Source: Rostratula benghalensis
Taxonomy: Eukaryota; Chordata; Aves; Charadriiformes; Rostratulidae
Direction: 5' to 3'
DNA length: 64,000 bases
Assembly: GCA_013399305.1 (NCBI GenBank)
Contig: VXAI01000274.1
Location: 498,341-562,340 of the forward strand
How positions within the stretch are numbered: the stretch's first letter is position 1; each line of letters starts with the position of its first letter. Below are positions 50,351 to 64,000 of this stretch, piece by piece. The notes under the pieces were generated by a model that saw only the letters and a list, made by a program, of their open reading frames with translations, searched no databases and was not told where the DNA came from. The position numbers and the translations under genes were made by a program.

Positions 50351-53300
50351 CTTTCAAATTCCTCCTGTGTCCTCCCAATGCCATCTGTGTTAGTGTACAG
50401 GCAGTTCAGAGAGGCATCCATTCATATGTGTTTTCCAAGAAGCAGTGTTAGAGCTGTCCCATAGGCATCTGGTGTTTGTGTGGATACCCTTGGTGTGGAC
50501 CCCATTCTGCCTTATTTTGTCTATTACGGTCTCTCCTGTTCATGTCATCCTGCACACTTTGCTTGTTTCTCCAGTCCACCACTTCCTCATTTGGTTGTTG
50601 GTCATCAGCTCCATCTCCCCATCATTGCTAATTTGAAGCTCTCATCACAGGCTGCCCAGCCTTTGCACCACTGCAGTGGATTCCATCTCTTCATAACAGT
50701 CCTTAGTTCCCATGAGGGTCTCATGGCTGTAAAAGCTAGATCCTTGTTGTCATCACCAGTTGTTGACTTGCAGCATGCAGGCCCACCAAGCTCCCCCATC
50801 TTTACTGAAAAGCCTTTTGTTCGGCTGGGTGTCCACTAATCTCTGTTGATGCAGGAGGAACGGTGTTTGCCTGCCATTTTGTCATATGCCAAGCTGACAG
50901 CCTCAGGAACGGTGTATGGGTGTAAAATGCGCCCATACATCTATCACTGCTTAGCATTTGCAACACAGTCTAACTCATATCTGCACTTCTTGTTTCTAAA
51001 TCTGCCTTGGAACTGATCCAGGTCAGAGCATATTTTACTCCGACTGGTTACCTGTTCTCTGCTGTACTCACACAGCACCGGGAGGTAGGTACAAAACAGT
51101 AAATCATATTTTCACCTCTGCAAACCTTCTTAGGTAGCCGCTGGGAGTCCTGAAATACAACTGAGGCCAGCTGTAGAGCCGCTAGAAACACTGTTGTCTG
51201 ACAACAGTCTTTCTAACAACCCATCCAGAGCCCTGGAGCCACATCTTCCAACATGCTGGGATTAACGTAAAGCTATGCATGCCATCTGTAAAAACCACCG
51301 ATGCTTTCTCAAAAAGAGGACTGTTGGAGAGCTGGTTAGGTCAACCAGCCTTGCAGCACCTGCATATCAAAGCAATGAAACAATGGCCTTCATGCAAACC
51401 AGATCTTTACTATCTTCTTGTAGCTCTAACTGGCACCACAGCTGCCATGGCTATGGGTTGGGTCCCCTAAACCAGTCCTTCCCTCACAGCCTTGTACTCC
51501 TCATCTTTGTCAGCTGAGTATATCATTGCCACTTTCCTAGATTTGTTGGTGTCTTCCACCTTCAAGTATTGTTTGTACTGATCTTTGTGAAGTTAGCACC
51601 ACCTAAGCACATGGAGCACAGGATAATTCCAGAATGAGGGAGAAACAAAATAAAAAGTATGTGAATGTTGTAAAATTCACATAAACTAGAATAAAGTGAG
51701 AAAACTACTTCCCTATTCCCCAGCACAGAAAGTTAGGACAACTATATTCCAGTTGGACTGAAGCATAGCAGAGCTTACTAGGATCACATAAGGCATTTAA
51801 CCCAGCCACACTATAAAAAATGGGAGGTAGAAAACATCCTTTGTATGCCAGCACTTGAATAAGAGAAATGACAACATTATATATGTATACTTATACACAC
51901 ACAAAAATGCCCACTAGAGGGGACAGAACTGTATAGACTAAAGAAACAGAATAATAAAAATTATGTCACAGAAGACTCCAATATTACTTTATACCTCTTC
52001 TATTAGGAGATACAGTATGTGTGAACTGAGATTGCTCTACAAGATACAGTTGTATTATTATTATTATTAAGTTTAGGGCAATGCATCTTTGTTTTAAAAT
52101 TGTTGAAGTTTTTTTAAATGCCTGCCTATGTGAAATGATTAATGTGGTGCATACTGTGTAGCGGTAGAATGAGTGGAGAATTAGAGCCTCTGCCAGTTCA
52201 CCTAGAGGCATTTATCTTTTATTTTTTTCCCCGGTGCCCGTGCTGAGCCTCAGGGTAGGCTGACACATTTTTTAATATAAATTAAGCTTCTTTTTTTAAT
52301 GTGTGTTGAAAATCTTGAAGGAAATGAGAAATGTGTGTAGGCACCAATACCAGCTGCCATTGCATGAAAGAAAGAGGTGACAATTTCCTGCAGATTCTGA
52401 ATGATTGTTTTAATGGGGTTGGATCGGAGGTAACAAGCACAAAGATATTGTGCTGCCAGAAAAACAGGATCTGTTCTCCCCCTAGCCTCCTGCAACAAGA
52501 TGTAACATTTAGCTTCTGGCTCAACATGGCATCTCTTCACTGCTTTGATTTATTCCCACTTTTGCAAATCACTGTGGTATGCTACAGGAGATGCATTTAG
52601 AGCCCTTGTTATAGTTCATTGAGTAGCGCTGCTGTTATCACCACCAGAGGAGAGTTTCACTTATATCAGGACTGAGTGACCTAGAATAAAGGAAAAATAA
52701 TAATAATAATAATAAAAAAGAAGTGGGGAGGTTTGTTGCACTAGGATGAGACTGCATTTAGGTTGCATGAAAATCCCTTTATTACAAATACAATTTAAAT
52801 CAAAATGGGAACTAAGAAGATTTGGCTTCCTGCCTTGTTTTGAATAACATCGAGCGCACAGCAGCTATGATAATGTGAGTGCATATGTAATGACTCTATT
52901 ATTATGTTTATATATGGAAACATCATTCACTGTCAGGGAAAATGAAAGATATCTTCATGGATTTGTCCATTCAGCTTCTTCAGCAGGGAGTGTTCAGCGC
53001 TGTGTAGGAAAATATTAGTAAATAAAATATAGTCATAACAGCAGAGACTCACCACATCCAGTGAGAGAAAACTAATCATAGACAAGGATCGTAAATGTAC
53101 AGATTAATTACTTTGGCTCTTACAATAAAAAGAGTGGTATTACAGTGATTGAAGTTGTGTTATGATAATTTAAGTTCATTCACTAGGAAGTGTAAATTAA
53201 AATACTTGGGTTTATGTGTCCTGCATTCCCCTCTCTTTCCCTCCTCCCAAGTTATGCATATAGTATAAATTATTTAAGTTTGGTCCTTAGTTTACACTGA

Positions 53301-56300
53301 AAGATTAAGGAGGAACTGTCACTCTTAGCAGGAGGTCCATCATATGGTGCCTGTCCCATATCACCAGCATTATAAGGACTCTCCTGCTTCTATCCTGCTT
53401 TTAGATATAATAGAATGGTTAAGAGGAAATATTGTTAACTGAAAGAAAGTGACAATCTTTTCACAGGTTTGAGTACTCCCGATTAGCAGGAGATTTTTTA
53501 AGAACTGCCTTAAAGGCAGCTCAGCTGCTCCGGAAAAGCAATAAACTAAATGGCACCGTAGGTTTATAATCTCAACTGGTTAAAAATTTCAGTGAGGGTT
53601 TTAGGGTAGGTGTTTTTTTTGTTTGTTTTGTTTTTTGAGGGACAATCACCTGAATTTCTTCAGGAACAGAGAAAATAAAAAGTAAAATGTGACAGTTCTT
53701 CCACCCAGCTTGCCCTATAAATACCAAGACCTTAAATGAAACATGCATAGTCAGTTCAATAATGAGGAATGGAAACCTGTGATGGTCAAAGCAGCGTAGC
53801 AGGCGATGGGCTGGAAGATGCAGTACTGTGCACAGCAGCAGCGAATTGTCCCTAGGCCTTCATCTCTTCTCCTGGAACTTCTCAGGCAATCAAATACCAG
53901 GCATGAAGTCACCTTGGTGACCACTCATGAGCTGGGGGGCACTCCACCAAGGACTGGCTGGCCTAAGCCTTTCCAGTGCTGGAAACCAGCCGAGCTGAGG
54001 CTTTCTCACCTCAGCCAGGTTATCTGTTCTGCAGCAGCAACTCCAGCACCTCGTGTGGGATCCCTTAGTCATCTAAGAAATTCTGCTTTTTTGTGGAATA
54101 AAATCAGGAGTACATTTGAATAAAGCTGCAACCACAGAAAGAGTAATTTTCCAGGAATGTCTACTTACATGTTACTGAACGTGTTTGAATGAGAGTGGAT
54201 TGATGATTTACATGTTAAAACCATAACCAGTTAAGTCCATTTAACTGGAGTCATCTTGACCTTCAACAAATCGTATCTTACACTGAAAAAAAATCTCAAT
54301 TACATAATGGTCTTAATTTATATGAACAAAAATATTAGCTGACGGGAAACACATTTTTTTTCTCCTTTCAAAAGCAAGAAAGGATGAAAAGGCTTAAACT
54401 CTTTAAAAGATATATTATTATTCTTTCAGAATAGATAGAAACAAACAAACGTTGTATAGTATAATGAACCACTCAAACCAGCATATTTCAAAGGCTACCT
54501 GCTTCAAACATTTACAACTATTATTTCTAAACAATAATGACTTCTAACATGGTAAGATATTTGTATTCATTGAGGATAAAAGCCTTGAGCCTGCCAATAC
54601 TTACACATGTGCTTTACTAACTTCAAACAATCTTTCTACTGTCCTAGAGGACTAAATATGGTTTTCTTTGAAGCTCATGCACAGAAGACTGATGCCAGGC
54701 TCAAGGTTGAGTCCTGAAGGCTGATCTGTATTATTCAGCTATTAAAGTTTTGGATTGTCTTGATTCTCTTCTAGATACTGTGTCTCTGGTATAGTAATTC
54801 TGAATATGAAAGATAATTCACAGTCACAGATGCCTTAAGATACACAGATACGATTGCACTTATGCACTTTAATAAAAGGTCCAGTTTTCAGTGGCCTTAT
54901 AGCTTCTGTTAAGAGTAAAGCGTGGGTTTGGGGAAAGCTTTTCTCTATTTTGGCCACATGATGAATATGCAGATCTAAGGATTTTATTCCATGGATATAT
55001 AGAAACAAGCAGGAGAGAGGGCAGATATGAGCCTTTCCTCCTAGACAGAAGCCCTGGTCTCCAGCCTGTTGCTGACGATTCCCCAGCGTCATTGTCTTGA
55101 ACATTAAATCTCCTGTCCCATGAAATGGCCCTTGCTTGAGATAAGGGTTCTCTTCACAAAAGCAACATCTCTCCTCCGACTGCTGTCTGAGGCTGCAAAC
55201 CACCACCACCCCTCCCCACCCTCCAAAATCATTACTGTCAAAAAACTGAATTAAGTGGGACTTTGTGAGCAAAGATAAGGAAGCACACACAAGCCCAAAT
55301 TAAGACACTGCAGTTGTGGCATGGACACTCACAGGAACTTTGCAGAAACTAGTCTCCTTTAGGTCTCACAGAAGCTGATGTCCACAATTTCCTCTTACTG
55401 TAACAAGCACAATGTATTTATTCTCACGTTTCCAAGAATTGATCAAGGTCAAAAAACTGAAAGACACACTTGGAATTCAAAAGGTCACAGGCACCTAATC
55501 AACCTGCAATGCATCACATTAATTATACATGACTATACTAATTGTATAAGATAAAAATGTTTAGATTGAAGAATGCCCACCATTTTCTCATTAATATTAG
55601 TAAAATATCCGTGCAATTTTCTGAGTTTGTGCGCTGCTAAGGAAATTCAGAGGGCAATGCAGAACGCATACCAATGCAGAGATAGCCATTTAAGAGCCCT
55701 CTTTTTCAGATTCCTTACCCTGCTGGCAAGAGGAAGATAGCTAAGAGGCACAGCTGGACAACTTCTAATGTAATATCAAAGGTCTGAGGATGAAACAAAC
55801 AAATGTATGCTGTGATATTGGTCAACACAGAAGTTACTTTAAATATAAACCGCGTGGAGAACAGCTAGATTTGACTGAACTGGACCTTCTGTAACACAAA
55901 CATGCCCAAGTACAATTTCCCTGACAGGAATGTACATCAACTATTTTATTATTTAATGGAAGCTGCGGTCACTATTACAAAGATGTATCTATAGTATCAA
56001 GCATAATGACAAATGCTGGCCTCCCTATGTATATCACAGCAGGTACATCATCCTTCTGTAACATTGTGCATTTATAAAGGAGCCTGAGACACTTTAAAAA
56101 TGGCTTGATGCTGGGCTGAAAGAGCTTTTAGTGAAACCAAGAGACACGATATCAGCTTGGCCTTCTGCAGAAGCAGACCTTTGGAGTCCAGACAACAAAA
56201 TTAACCGGAGTTTTGCCAAAATGAGGACACTGGAATTTGGCTCAGTTAGTCAATGTCAGTGCAGAAGGATAAATTGCAAATATCAAACACTGAACTTTAA

Positions 56301-57849
56301 AGGGAAAAAAATAATTCACTTCAAATTGCCTGACTTGTTTATAATGAAATAGCCAGCGCTTTACTACATGCTGATTGTCTTATTCCTGTATATGTAGATA
56401 GGCGTCAATAATGAAGTCTGTAAGTGGGGAGATGCTTTTTCAGGGATGGATGCAATTATATCCATGCGATATATACTATATTATTAATGTTACTACACCA
56501 GGCTCCAATTAAGCAGAGCATTTGTGCTTATGCTTAGCTGAAAGCATATAAAATGTTTTTTTGTTCTTGTTTCAAGGGGGTTTGACGCATGCTCAAGGTC
56601 AGTCCATATCTTGAGAGCAAGATATGACAGACCAAGTGAGACCAAATGCCTCCACAGGGAAGTTTTTCCTAAATTATAAGAGACTTTTCTCACAAGGTTA
56701 ATGAAAAAAACTGTGTCTCCTTGGCTTTGCTCTCCAAATAAATCTTGTCTTGTACACGGGTATGGAATTGGTTGCCTCCTTTTCTAGGGAGCCAAGTAAG
56801 ACCAATCTCAATTTTTAGATTTGTATTTGCCATAGTAACTGGTCATAATGTGGTTCCCTAAAGAAATAAGACTTATGCAGTTATGATGCATGTCTGTCTT
56901 GTCTGATTGTCTGTCCACTGATTCCCCTTTCTGCCCCTTTACTCCTCAAAAAATATTGCTTAATTTGCCGACCAATTTCAACCAAGATATAAAGTAGATA
57001 AACTTATTCTAAACTCTTATATAGCCCATATCACCAAAAAAGGTCTGAATACTTCAAAATCTCTAACAAGTGGGCAATGTCACTGAGCAGCCACTCACAA
57101 AAACTGTCTGAACACATGCAACTGAGAAGCTGCACATCTTTGGGCATGGAAAGCATCCCAAACTCAGAGCATGCTGCTGGACGTTGGTAATTAGCCACAA
57201 TGAAGAAATCGAGGCTTCACTAGACAAACATCTCATCACAGGCAATCAGTAAAATAACACAGCAAAAGAGATAATTGTTCCTTTGTATACGGGGGGGATG
57301 AGCCTAATACTGGTATCGTGTTAAGTGTTCTGTTGTACATCTTAGGATGGTAAGAAATTAGGGTAAAGAAAAGAGCCACAAACGTATTCAAGGACTTCAG
57401 AAAATACCTTACAATTAAAGGGCTCAATCAGCTTAGCATATCAAAAATTAGATTAAGAGTTGACTCTATAATAGCATACAAGTACCTTCATGTGGAGAAA
57501 ATCTAGGCACTAGCAGGCTCTTTAATCTAGCGTATTAAGGCATAAGAAGAACAATTTCAGAGAGGAAATAAGGCACTCACTTTTAACAGAGGAGGTGATT
57601 AGGTACTGGAAGACCCCATCGGAAATGGTAAAACTTGTGTCTCCTGCTGTCATCCAGTCAAGCCTGGGTGCTACTCTGGAAGGTCCATGCTAGTCAGACA
57701 CAAGTTAGGCTCAGTGAAGTGGAAGTTACTGGTGCAGCTGGGTAACTGCGTTCAAATTATTGGCTGCTGCTACTTAAGCATCAAGGGTAGAAGGGTAGTG
57801 GTCCCTTTGGGGTTCGAAATGCTTTGAATGTATGTTTTCTCATAATATC
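50351..57849. other. 3' flank, no gene recognised
   Basis: No exon with recognisable homology. It contains short ATT/AAT repeats at about 52048-52066 and 52698-52716. The minus-strand 151-codon open frame at 54835-55290 carries no known domain, and its composition looks like chance. A GC-richer patch lies at 53800-54070. Confidence 0.5.
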
Positions 57850-58015
57850 CTTATCAGGTAGGAAATTTATTACTTCCAGTTTTAGATGGGGAGCTGAGAC
57901 ATAGAAGTGCTAAGTGGTTTGCCTCAAGCTCTCAAAGGAATGACAGAACAAGGATTACACCACAGCCTTTCAGGACCCGGACTATTGCTTGAACTGCTAC
58001 AGCAATCTTCCTCTC
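57850..58015 (-). repeat. MIR-like SINE relic (antisense)
   Basis: The plus strand follows the reverse complement of MIR: TTTTAGATGGGGAGCTGAGA, CATAGAAGTGCTAAGTGG, TTTGCCTCAAGCTCTCAAAG, then AACAAGGATTACACCACAGC and a CTACAGCAATCTTCCTCTCC end (compare CCACTAGGCCACGCTGCCTC). It is strongly diverged. Confidence 0.65.
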
Positions 58016-61000
58016 CCATAAACTGTATTGTGTGTATTTGACAGGATCCTTAAAAATATCTGTGAGTGTTCTGAATGAACATAAAACCCAACTGAATTAT
58101 TTTCTTGTAGTTGCAATAGCTAATATTGTTATTAGGCAGCGTGGTTTGAAAGACAAGTATTTTGATGCCCAGGATCAGCATGATGGATGTTTGCTCACTC
58201 TTAGAATTCCAGGTATGATATAAAGTATTTACATGAAAAGTAACGGCATAAAGAGAGTCATTTCTATGATAAAAGAGGAAGTTTAAAGCAAATTTAAAAA
58301 AAAAAAAAGTATCAGAAAATAAACAAGATTTGGTGGATTCTACTAAGCAATATTATTCAAATAACTGGGTACAGATTTTGATGCTGGACTCGAGCCTGAT
58401 CTTGCTCTGAGGACAGAACACAGGAAAATGCTTGTTGCCTCACATAGTAACAGGATCCAGCTAAACATCACACAGCAAAGCAGTGTGCTGTCAGGAAAGC
58501 TAAGATTTCATTTTCATGTAGGACAGATCAGAAAACTTTCAAGTGTATTAGAGCTCCTCTTTAAATATTTAGTGTAAAGAATACACAATAACAAATAATA
58601 AAGCTAGGTAAATAAATAACATTCTGTTTCCTGGGATGCACTTAATCCCCTTTATGACCATTTGAGGCTACACCATATTTGTTTGCTTTCTGATTTCTGC
58701 CACCTCACTTGTACTTAGAGATTTTTCGAAGATTGCAAAGGTAGACCCAGTTATTTCTTATACCTATTGTCCATTAACAGCTCAAAATAAATTCCAAAAG
58801 AACAAGATATAAAGTCTTCATCCCAACCCCTTATCGCCTCCGTTATTGGCTCCATAGTAATCCACACTAATGGTATTTGTTTATTGCCCTGCTTAAAGGT
58901 ACATTAAAGCTGTGTCTGCAATAATACTATTTACAAGAGTAAATTCATTCCTTCTCATTCCATTCACTAATATTTTCTATTAAATTAATGCTAGGGGAGG
59001 AAGGATTTAGTACACTTCATCTCCTGCAGAAGTAATCAGAAAATATTTATGAACATTTGCAGTTGTGATGGGAGGAACAGAACAGAAGGCATTTTATTAT
59101 GCTGATTTTTTCTTTTCTTTTTTTTTTTTTTGACTAGTGCTAACTGGCATACAAAAATTCAGTGCTCATCAGAGAAAATGGTTCTATTAATTTTCAAAAT
59201 TCCCTGCCAATAAAATAAAGTTGAGAGGGGGAAAAGTAGCTCATAACTTACTGTGTAAGTTCAACTTCACTAGCTGCCAGCACCACAAAGCACTGGGACA
59301 TATTGGTAAGCAGAGGAATGAAAACTACACTAAAAGACAGTATCAGTCTAGAAATACAGTCATGTATACAGCTTGCTTCATGAACTGAACCTAATTAATA
59401 TTCTCATGTAGGGTTGAACCCAAACCATCAGAATGATAGCAGCTCCACAGCTGAATTACTTTTTTAGTGTTCTGCCACTTGAAATTCCACCCAGTCACTT
59501 TAAAAGGATGGCAACACACGACTAAATCGTGCTGCAGGAAGGGAAAAGATGAACAATTAAAGTGAGAATCTCCTCAATAAAAAAAATATATTTAGAGAAT
59601 GACTTTATATTGCAAAAGAGATTTCTGCAAAAAGCATCCTTTGATTACCTGCACAGAGTTACGCCATGCACAGCTCTGTTTAGAAGCTCTAGAAAAGGTA
59701 CCTCTGTCAGCTCCATCTCACAGAGCTGCTTCAGTAACAGAGTTGAATATCCTCATATCAAAGCACAACAATGATGCTGACAGCGTGAACTACGCAAATT
59801 TTTTAAACCAGAAAAATCTGTCCATGCAGATGCCTGGAAGAATACAAAAATACATCCAAGGTTAGGTTAAGCAGATCCCTTTACCTTAGGAATGGGAAAC
59901 AGCACAGATCATCGTTACAAAGAGTATGAATCTGGAACATTTGCAAATTACTTTCACATCCTGCAAAATTATTAACTTGGGACATTGTCCATGATGGTGC
60001 TTTCAAGCCCTTCCAGTTTATTTGCATTCCTCGCTGCTCTTGTTTGGATACTTCGCTTTCTGAAACAGACAAGAATGAGATTTCAATGTGTGTTTAGGCT
60101 GGGAAAGGATGATCAGATGTATATGGCTATAAAGCCACATCTGCTAATGTCTCTAAACGATGCTACAGCTGCTGAAAATCATAACATTTACTTGTCTAGG
60201 TTATCAACTAAATCAAAATTATATTTACAACTGGATTTTTCATCAAATACATGGGATTATCAAAGGTAACATTTCAAAAGGAATTGAGTTAGGAGACTAA
60301 ATCACATTGACTTTCAATACAATGCAGGCATTTATGTGACATAAATATGTGACATGTATAGATTAGTATTCTCAATACTAACTCCTGTCAAAAGTACAAC
60401 GCCTTTCGTTGAGTTGGGAAACAGGACTTTGTAACTGGGAAGAAGCCAAAAACATTCAGGAAAGGGAGGGGCAGAGGAATCGTGACAGGGGGCACAGCAT
60501 TTGTAGCGACCATTTTGCAGTGAAGAATTTTGCCCTCGACCAAGAATAGCTAGAAGACTTCCTCCTGCTGCCTCATGGAGGATTAGTGTCATATCTCTGG
60601 TGTTTGGGTTTGTTGTGATTTAGGCAAACTAAGCCAGCTTGTGAGATTCAAACCAACACGGTTTTGGCAATCCCTTGTCACGGTCAGAAGTGAGGAAGAC
60701 CAGTCCCATAGTGGGGCAAATGTGGACAACGAGGCTGCTGTCAGCGGCAGAATGGGTGGCAGGGCAGCAGGAGATGCCGGAGACTGTAAAGCACGTGTAG
60801 GCCCAGGAACTACTCTTAATTCTAGCTATTGGACTGAGCTCATGCATGCCATCCAAAGTAGTGTCACACAAGGAGAGGGAATGCTAAGATGGCAGCAGCT
60901 CCATTACAGATGTTCCAGAGTGATCTGCGAGGCTCATCCATGTCCCAGGCACGTATGGGCTCTCTTTGTGTCACTGGCATGCTGTGTGGCACAGGCGATG

Positions 61001-62400
61001 GAGCTGCCATCCCTGACTGCAGCAATGTGAGTGAAGATGTCTGCTGAAGATGATTTAAGCAGGAAATGTTCTTTTCAGACTCAAATCCAGGACAACATCA
61101 CTGCAGCTCAGGAGCTTGTGCAGCTCACCCAGAAGCATGTTCTCCTATTGAACCATTGATTTTGCAATTGCTTTATATCTGGCACCTTACAAAGAAAAGT
61201 TTTGCTTCCAGCAATGCCTCCAGCCCCGAGGAAATGATATAATGTGCAGAATATTGGTAGGAATTATGACTTGAGTTTCAGACAACTGAAAGAGCCAAAT
61301 ACCTTAGGTCTTGAGCTCTTAAGTTTGTCAGCTTCTCCTGAACTTCTAGGCTGACCCCTCATCTGAGCTGGGTCTAGCTTTCTCTATCCACATACAGTGG
61401 AAATCACAGTAGATAACAGAAGTGATTAGAAGAGGTGAGCACCTTAGCAGACAGGATAGGTCCTTAATTTATTTCACCAAAGGCTGCTGGTGAGCTTCTA
61501 GAACTGCAATGGGAAGGACACAGGTAACAGACAACTCAGAACTCCCAAAGCCAAGTAACAGGCCCAAGGCACGTTTATGGGATGCAGCTGTGGACCCAAC
61601 CATGTGGCCAAAGAGATGCTGATACATGTCAAATATGTGTCTTGGCACAGGACCTAAATGACTCCTCAGAGAAAACCTATCATGGATCTCAAAGAGGAAG
61701 CTACATGACTAGTTAAGAAGTTGTCAGATGTGTTTTTAATCAGGTCAGCTTTACAAAGTAGTTATCAAAAACAATCAGAAAAAAGTGCATTTAAGCATCT
61801 TTGAAACAAGTCTCAATTGGTTTAGCTTGCAGTATCTGCATTTTGTACTGATTTCTAGAAGAGTACTGAAAAATGAAACAGCTGAATTTGACCCAATCTG
61901 ATGCTTTGAACTGATGAAAGGCAAGAGACTTGGGGAATAGCCATTGAAAAAATGATCTTGAGTTAATGGATATTGGCAAGCTCTGTTATCCTTGAAAACC
62001 AAGAGTTACATTACCTGCCTTTCTAGTCCCTATATCAGCTGTATCTGTTCTACATTTTGCTGCAAGGCCTAGACAGAATGGTTTGATAACTTGTGGATGA
62101 GCTATTTTGGTAATATGGATATTCAGACATTTATCATGGTACATCACCTTGGGAACTGAGTCTTTGCATAGAGAACTCCTCAAGTTTTTAAGGAATTTTT
62201 CCCCACCAGTGTCACATAATTGACTGCGGGTTTTAGTATTATCTAATAAGGTATTTAGACCCTGTGCAGCCTAGTTACTGTGGGTTTAATCAAAGGAAGT
62301 CTCCATACCTCACATCAAATATAAACCACTTATCTTCACCCTAAAGTCTCCCAATGTCCTATTTCCACTCTTCTTATGATCTCTTGTTCACTAGTGTGAC
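58016..62400. other. 3' flank, no gene recognised
   Basis: Single-copy-looking sequence with a T run at about 59118-59131. The frames at 59985-60269 and 60641-61030 show no family motif. Confidence 0.45.
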
Positions 62401-63600
62401 TCCAGAAGTCAGTGAGCTACTTATCCAGGTGAAGCCATGCCTTGGATTCCTGCTGATATTAATTCTTGTTTTAAGGCCTTTTATTTAACAAAGAAACAAA
62501 GTTTCTGAGGTATTCGGAACAACAAACCTTCCAAGTCTTGGTTAGATCACATTCTCTAACACTCAGGTGTCATAGATCACAGCCAGATCTAAGCTTTTTT
62601 ATCCTTCTCATTTACAGCTTCAGTCCTAGTAGACAGTTCCTAACCTTCAAATACTTTCCTAAATTGTTCCTCCTATCAAGTATATGGAGTATTTCACAAG
62701 TGCTTTCGGATCTTGATCTCAGTTCACTCTTAGCATGTACTAAGAGTAGTGGGCAAGAGCTAAAGATCCCAGCATGTACCTGTGTACCCAGAATGCTGCC
62801 TGGGATGGCAAAGTCTGGAAAATGAAATGTTCTTCCTGGACATTCCTAGCAATACTTTTTCTGATCACTGCCAACAATATCACCACTCTGCTCCCATCTA
62901 CTCCTTTAATCAGACTGTCATTAGCACCTTGGACCTCTAACTGAGCCTCATTCTCAACCTTGTTCTTGCAGACCTTTCTGCACATCTGTAAAGATACTTT
63001 TTCACTCATGTAGCTAAAATTCTCATTCAATTCTGAACTCTTTGTGACATGCATACTGAAACCTCCTTCCCTATGGCCTTCATGAATGCTTTCTTCTATT
63101 TGTCATCTTCATCCTTCATCACATAAGTACCCACCTCTTGCTTGGCCAGATCCCTCCTCTCTTTACTTCTTCCACTGCTTCACCTATTATGTTGCTACAT
63201 ACACCACAAACCCTCACTTTCACTTATGCCTGTGCAAAGAATTCTGAGTCTGCTTCCTGGAAACTTAGTCTTTGTTGAGAGGCCAGCTGGTTCATGAGAG
63301 CAGCCCATGTTTCAAAGAAGCACCTTGATGTTTTCTCCCCTTTGCCCTCCCCATAAACATCTGCAAAGTTCCCTTATTGAACCCTTTGGATCATTCTTTT
63401 GTGATACTATAGGAAAAATGCTGCCTTGCTGAGACCACAGCTTGTCATGCTGACCAGTACTAACTCAGCGCCTCCTTATTCTCTTCATCTGTCAGTATCT
63501 ACTCTTCCCTATTCTTGTAGACTTACATGGCAAGGTTTTCCTGACAGAAGGTATATCTTCTCCTGTGTTACTACAATTTCTACAATTTTCAACATGCTGG
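62401..63600 (+). repeat. Pyrimidine-biased stretch, possible ancient LINE relic
   Basis: The plus strand is unusually C+T-rich and A-containing with little G over more than 1 kb (for example TTCTTCCTGGACATTCC, CTCCCATCTACTCC and TCCCTCCTCTCTTTACTTC). This strand bias is seen in L2-type LINE ORFs. I could not align it convincingly to any element, so the family is a guess. Confidence 0.2.
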
Positions 63601-63632
63601 AGTTCTGTTGGGGGACTCCCAGTGTAACTACC

Positions 63633-63648
63633 AAAAAAAAAAAAAAAA
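63633..63648 (+). repeat. 16-base poly(A) tract
   Basis: An uninterrupted A run at the right edge of the pyrimidine-biased stretch. It could be a retroelement tail, but no element is identified. Confidence 0.8.
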
Positions 63649-64000
63649 TCCCTTCAAAGCTTTGAATACAACATTGAAAAGTGTCTATTTAATACGCATG
63701 GCTAAACAGACACATTCATTAGCAGTCTGAGTGGAGCTGGTGGCTTCAAATTAACTTCAAACAAGAGTTTTGCAAGTGAAAAGCCAGAAAAAAAATCAGT
63801 TTATCCCCCATCTACCTCCATTTTAAGATCAGAATATATCTGGGAGTGAGCAGATCACTGCTGTTTTTTTTCAAAGATGTTAGAATACTTTGGTTTAAAA
63901 TCAAATCAAACATGATGTAAAAGAACTAAAAAGTACTCTCACCTGCTAGAAATGAGCACAGTCACCACAGCTTTGACCCAACTCTAGCTATTTATGGTAG

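Noticed and set aside
50219..50839. Plus-strand open frames after the CR1 pair
   Set aside because: They begin within antisense CR1 and continue into unremarkable sequence. No domain seen.
54835..55290. 151-codon minus-strand open frame
   Set aside because: No family motif or repeated structure, and isolated from any other exon. Treated as chance in absence of conservation data.
48594..64000. Search for CLDN20, the neighbour on this side of NOX3 in human
   Set aside because: CLDN20 is a short, essentially single-exon claudin. No claudin motif or open frame of about 200 codons was found, so it must lie outside the window if present.
1..64000. CRISPR arrays, operons, phage or bacterial defence systems
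   Set aside because: None present. Splice sites, introns, CR1 and MIR-like relics show vertebrate nuclear DNA.

Overview
The window is vertebrate nuclear DNA, almost certainly from a bird. It is single-copy, AT-rich, intron-bearing sequence with GT-AG splice sites and a polyadenylation signal. The interspersed repeats I recognise are CR1 LINE 3' ends and ORF2 fragments plus MIR-like SINE relics, and I saw no Alu or L1. That repeat profile, with moderate intron sizes and low repeat density, fits an avian genome. I cannot name the species.

The window holds one protein-coding gene that I can support: a complete NOX3 (NADPH oxidase 3) on the plus strand. Its 13 coding exons run from the ATG at 10073 to the TAG at 48593. 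The spliced CDS is 1704 nt (568 codons including the stop, 567 aa), with no frameshift or premature stop. Two exons, 1 (10073-10117) and 4 (13020-13104), are too short to stand out as open frames; I found them by homology and splice-phase reasoning. Exon lengths and phases equal the known NOX2/CYBB architecture exon for exon (45, 96, 111, 85, 146, then 182 against 191, then 130, 93, 254, 163, 147, 125, 127). The product keeps all four heme-binding histidines, the FAD-binding motif, the NADPH-binding segments and the NOX C-terminus. Signature segments (the exon 2 helix, the exon 4/5 junction, the VLELHMKK segment in exon 9, the final YNKESF) point to NOX3 rather than NOX1 or NOX2.

Layout. Positions 1-10072 are the 5' flank, with no recognised gene; it contains an old CR1 relic (3696-4335), a curious palindromic repeat cluster (7692-7992) and a homeodomain-like palindrome (8328-8339). 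Positions 10073-48593 are NOX3, with a candidate poly(A) signal at 48703. Its introns hold CR1 relics (19357-19635, 38188-38580), a MIR-like SINE (37425-37548), a GAGAA pentanucleotide microsatellite (20349-20444) and a 47-base assembly gap (44022-44068). Positions 48726-64000 are the 3' flank, with a rearranged CR1 ORF2 fragment (49369-50101) abutting a second CR1 3' end (50102-50350), a MIR-like relic (57850-58015) and a pyrimidine-biased terminal stretch. No tRNA, rRNA, CRISPR or prokaryotic-type operon is present.

From family knowledge, NOX3 with p22phox (CYBA) and NOXO1-type regulators makes superoxide in the inner ear and is needed for otoconia formation in mouse. I do not see a new multi-gene system here. 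The most interesting items are splicing peculiarities of NOX3 and the unexplained palindromic repeat.
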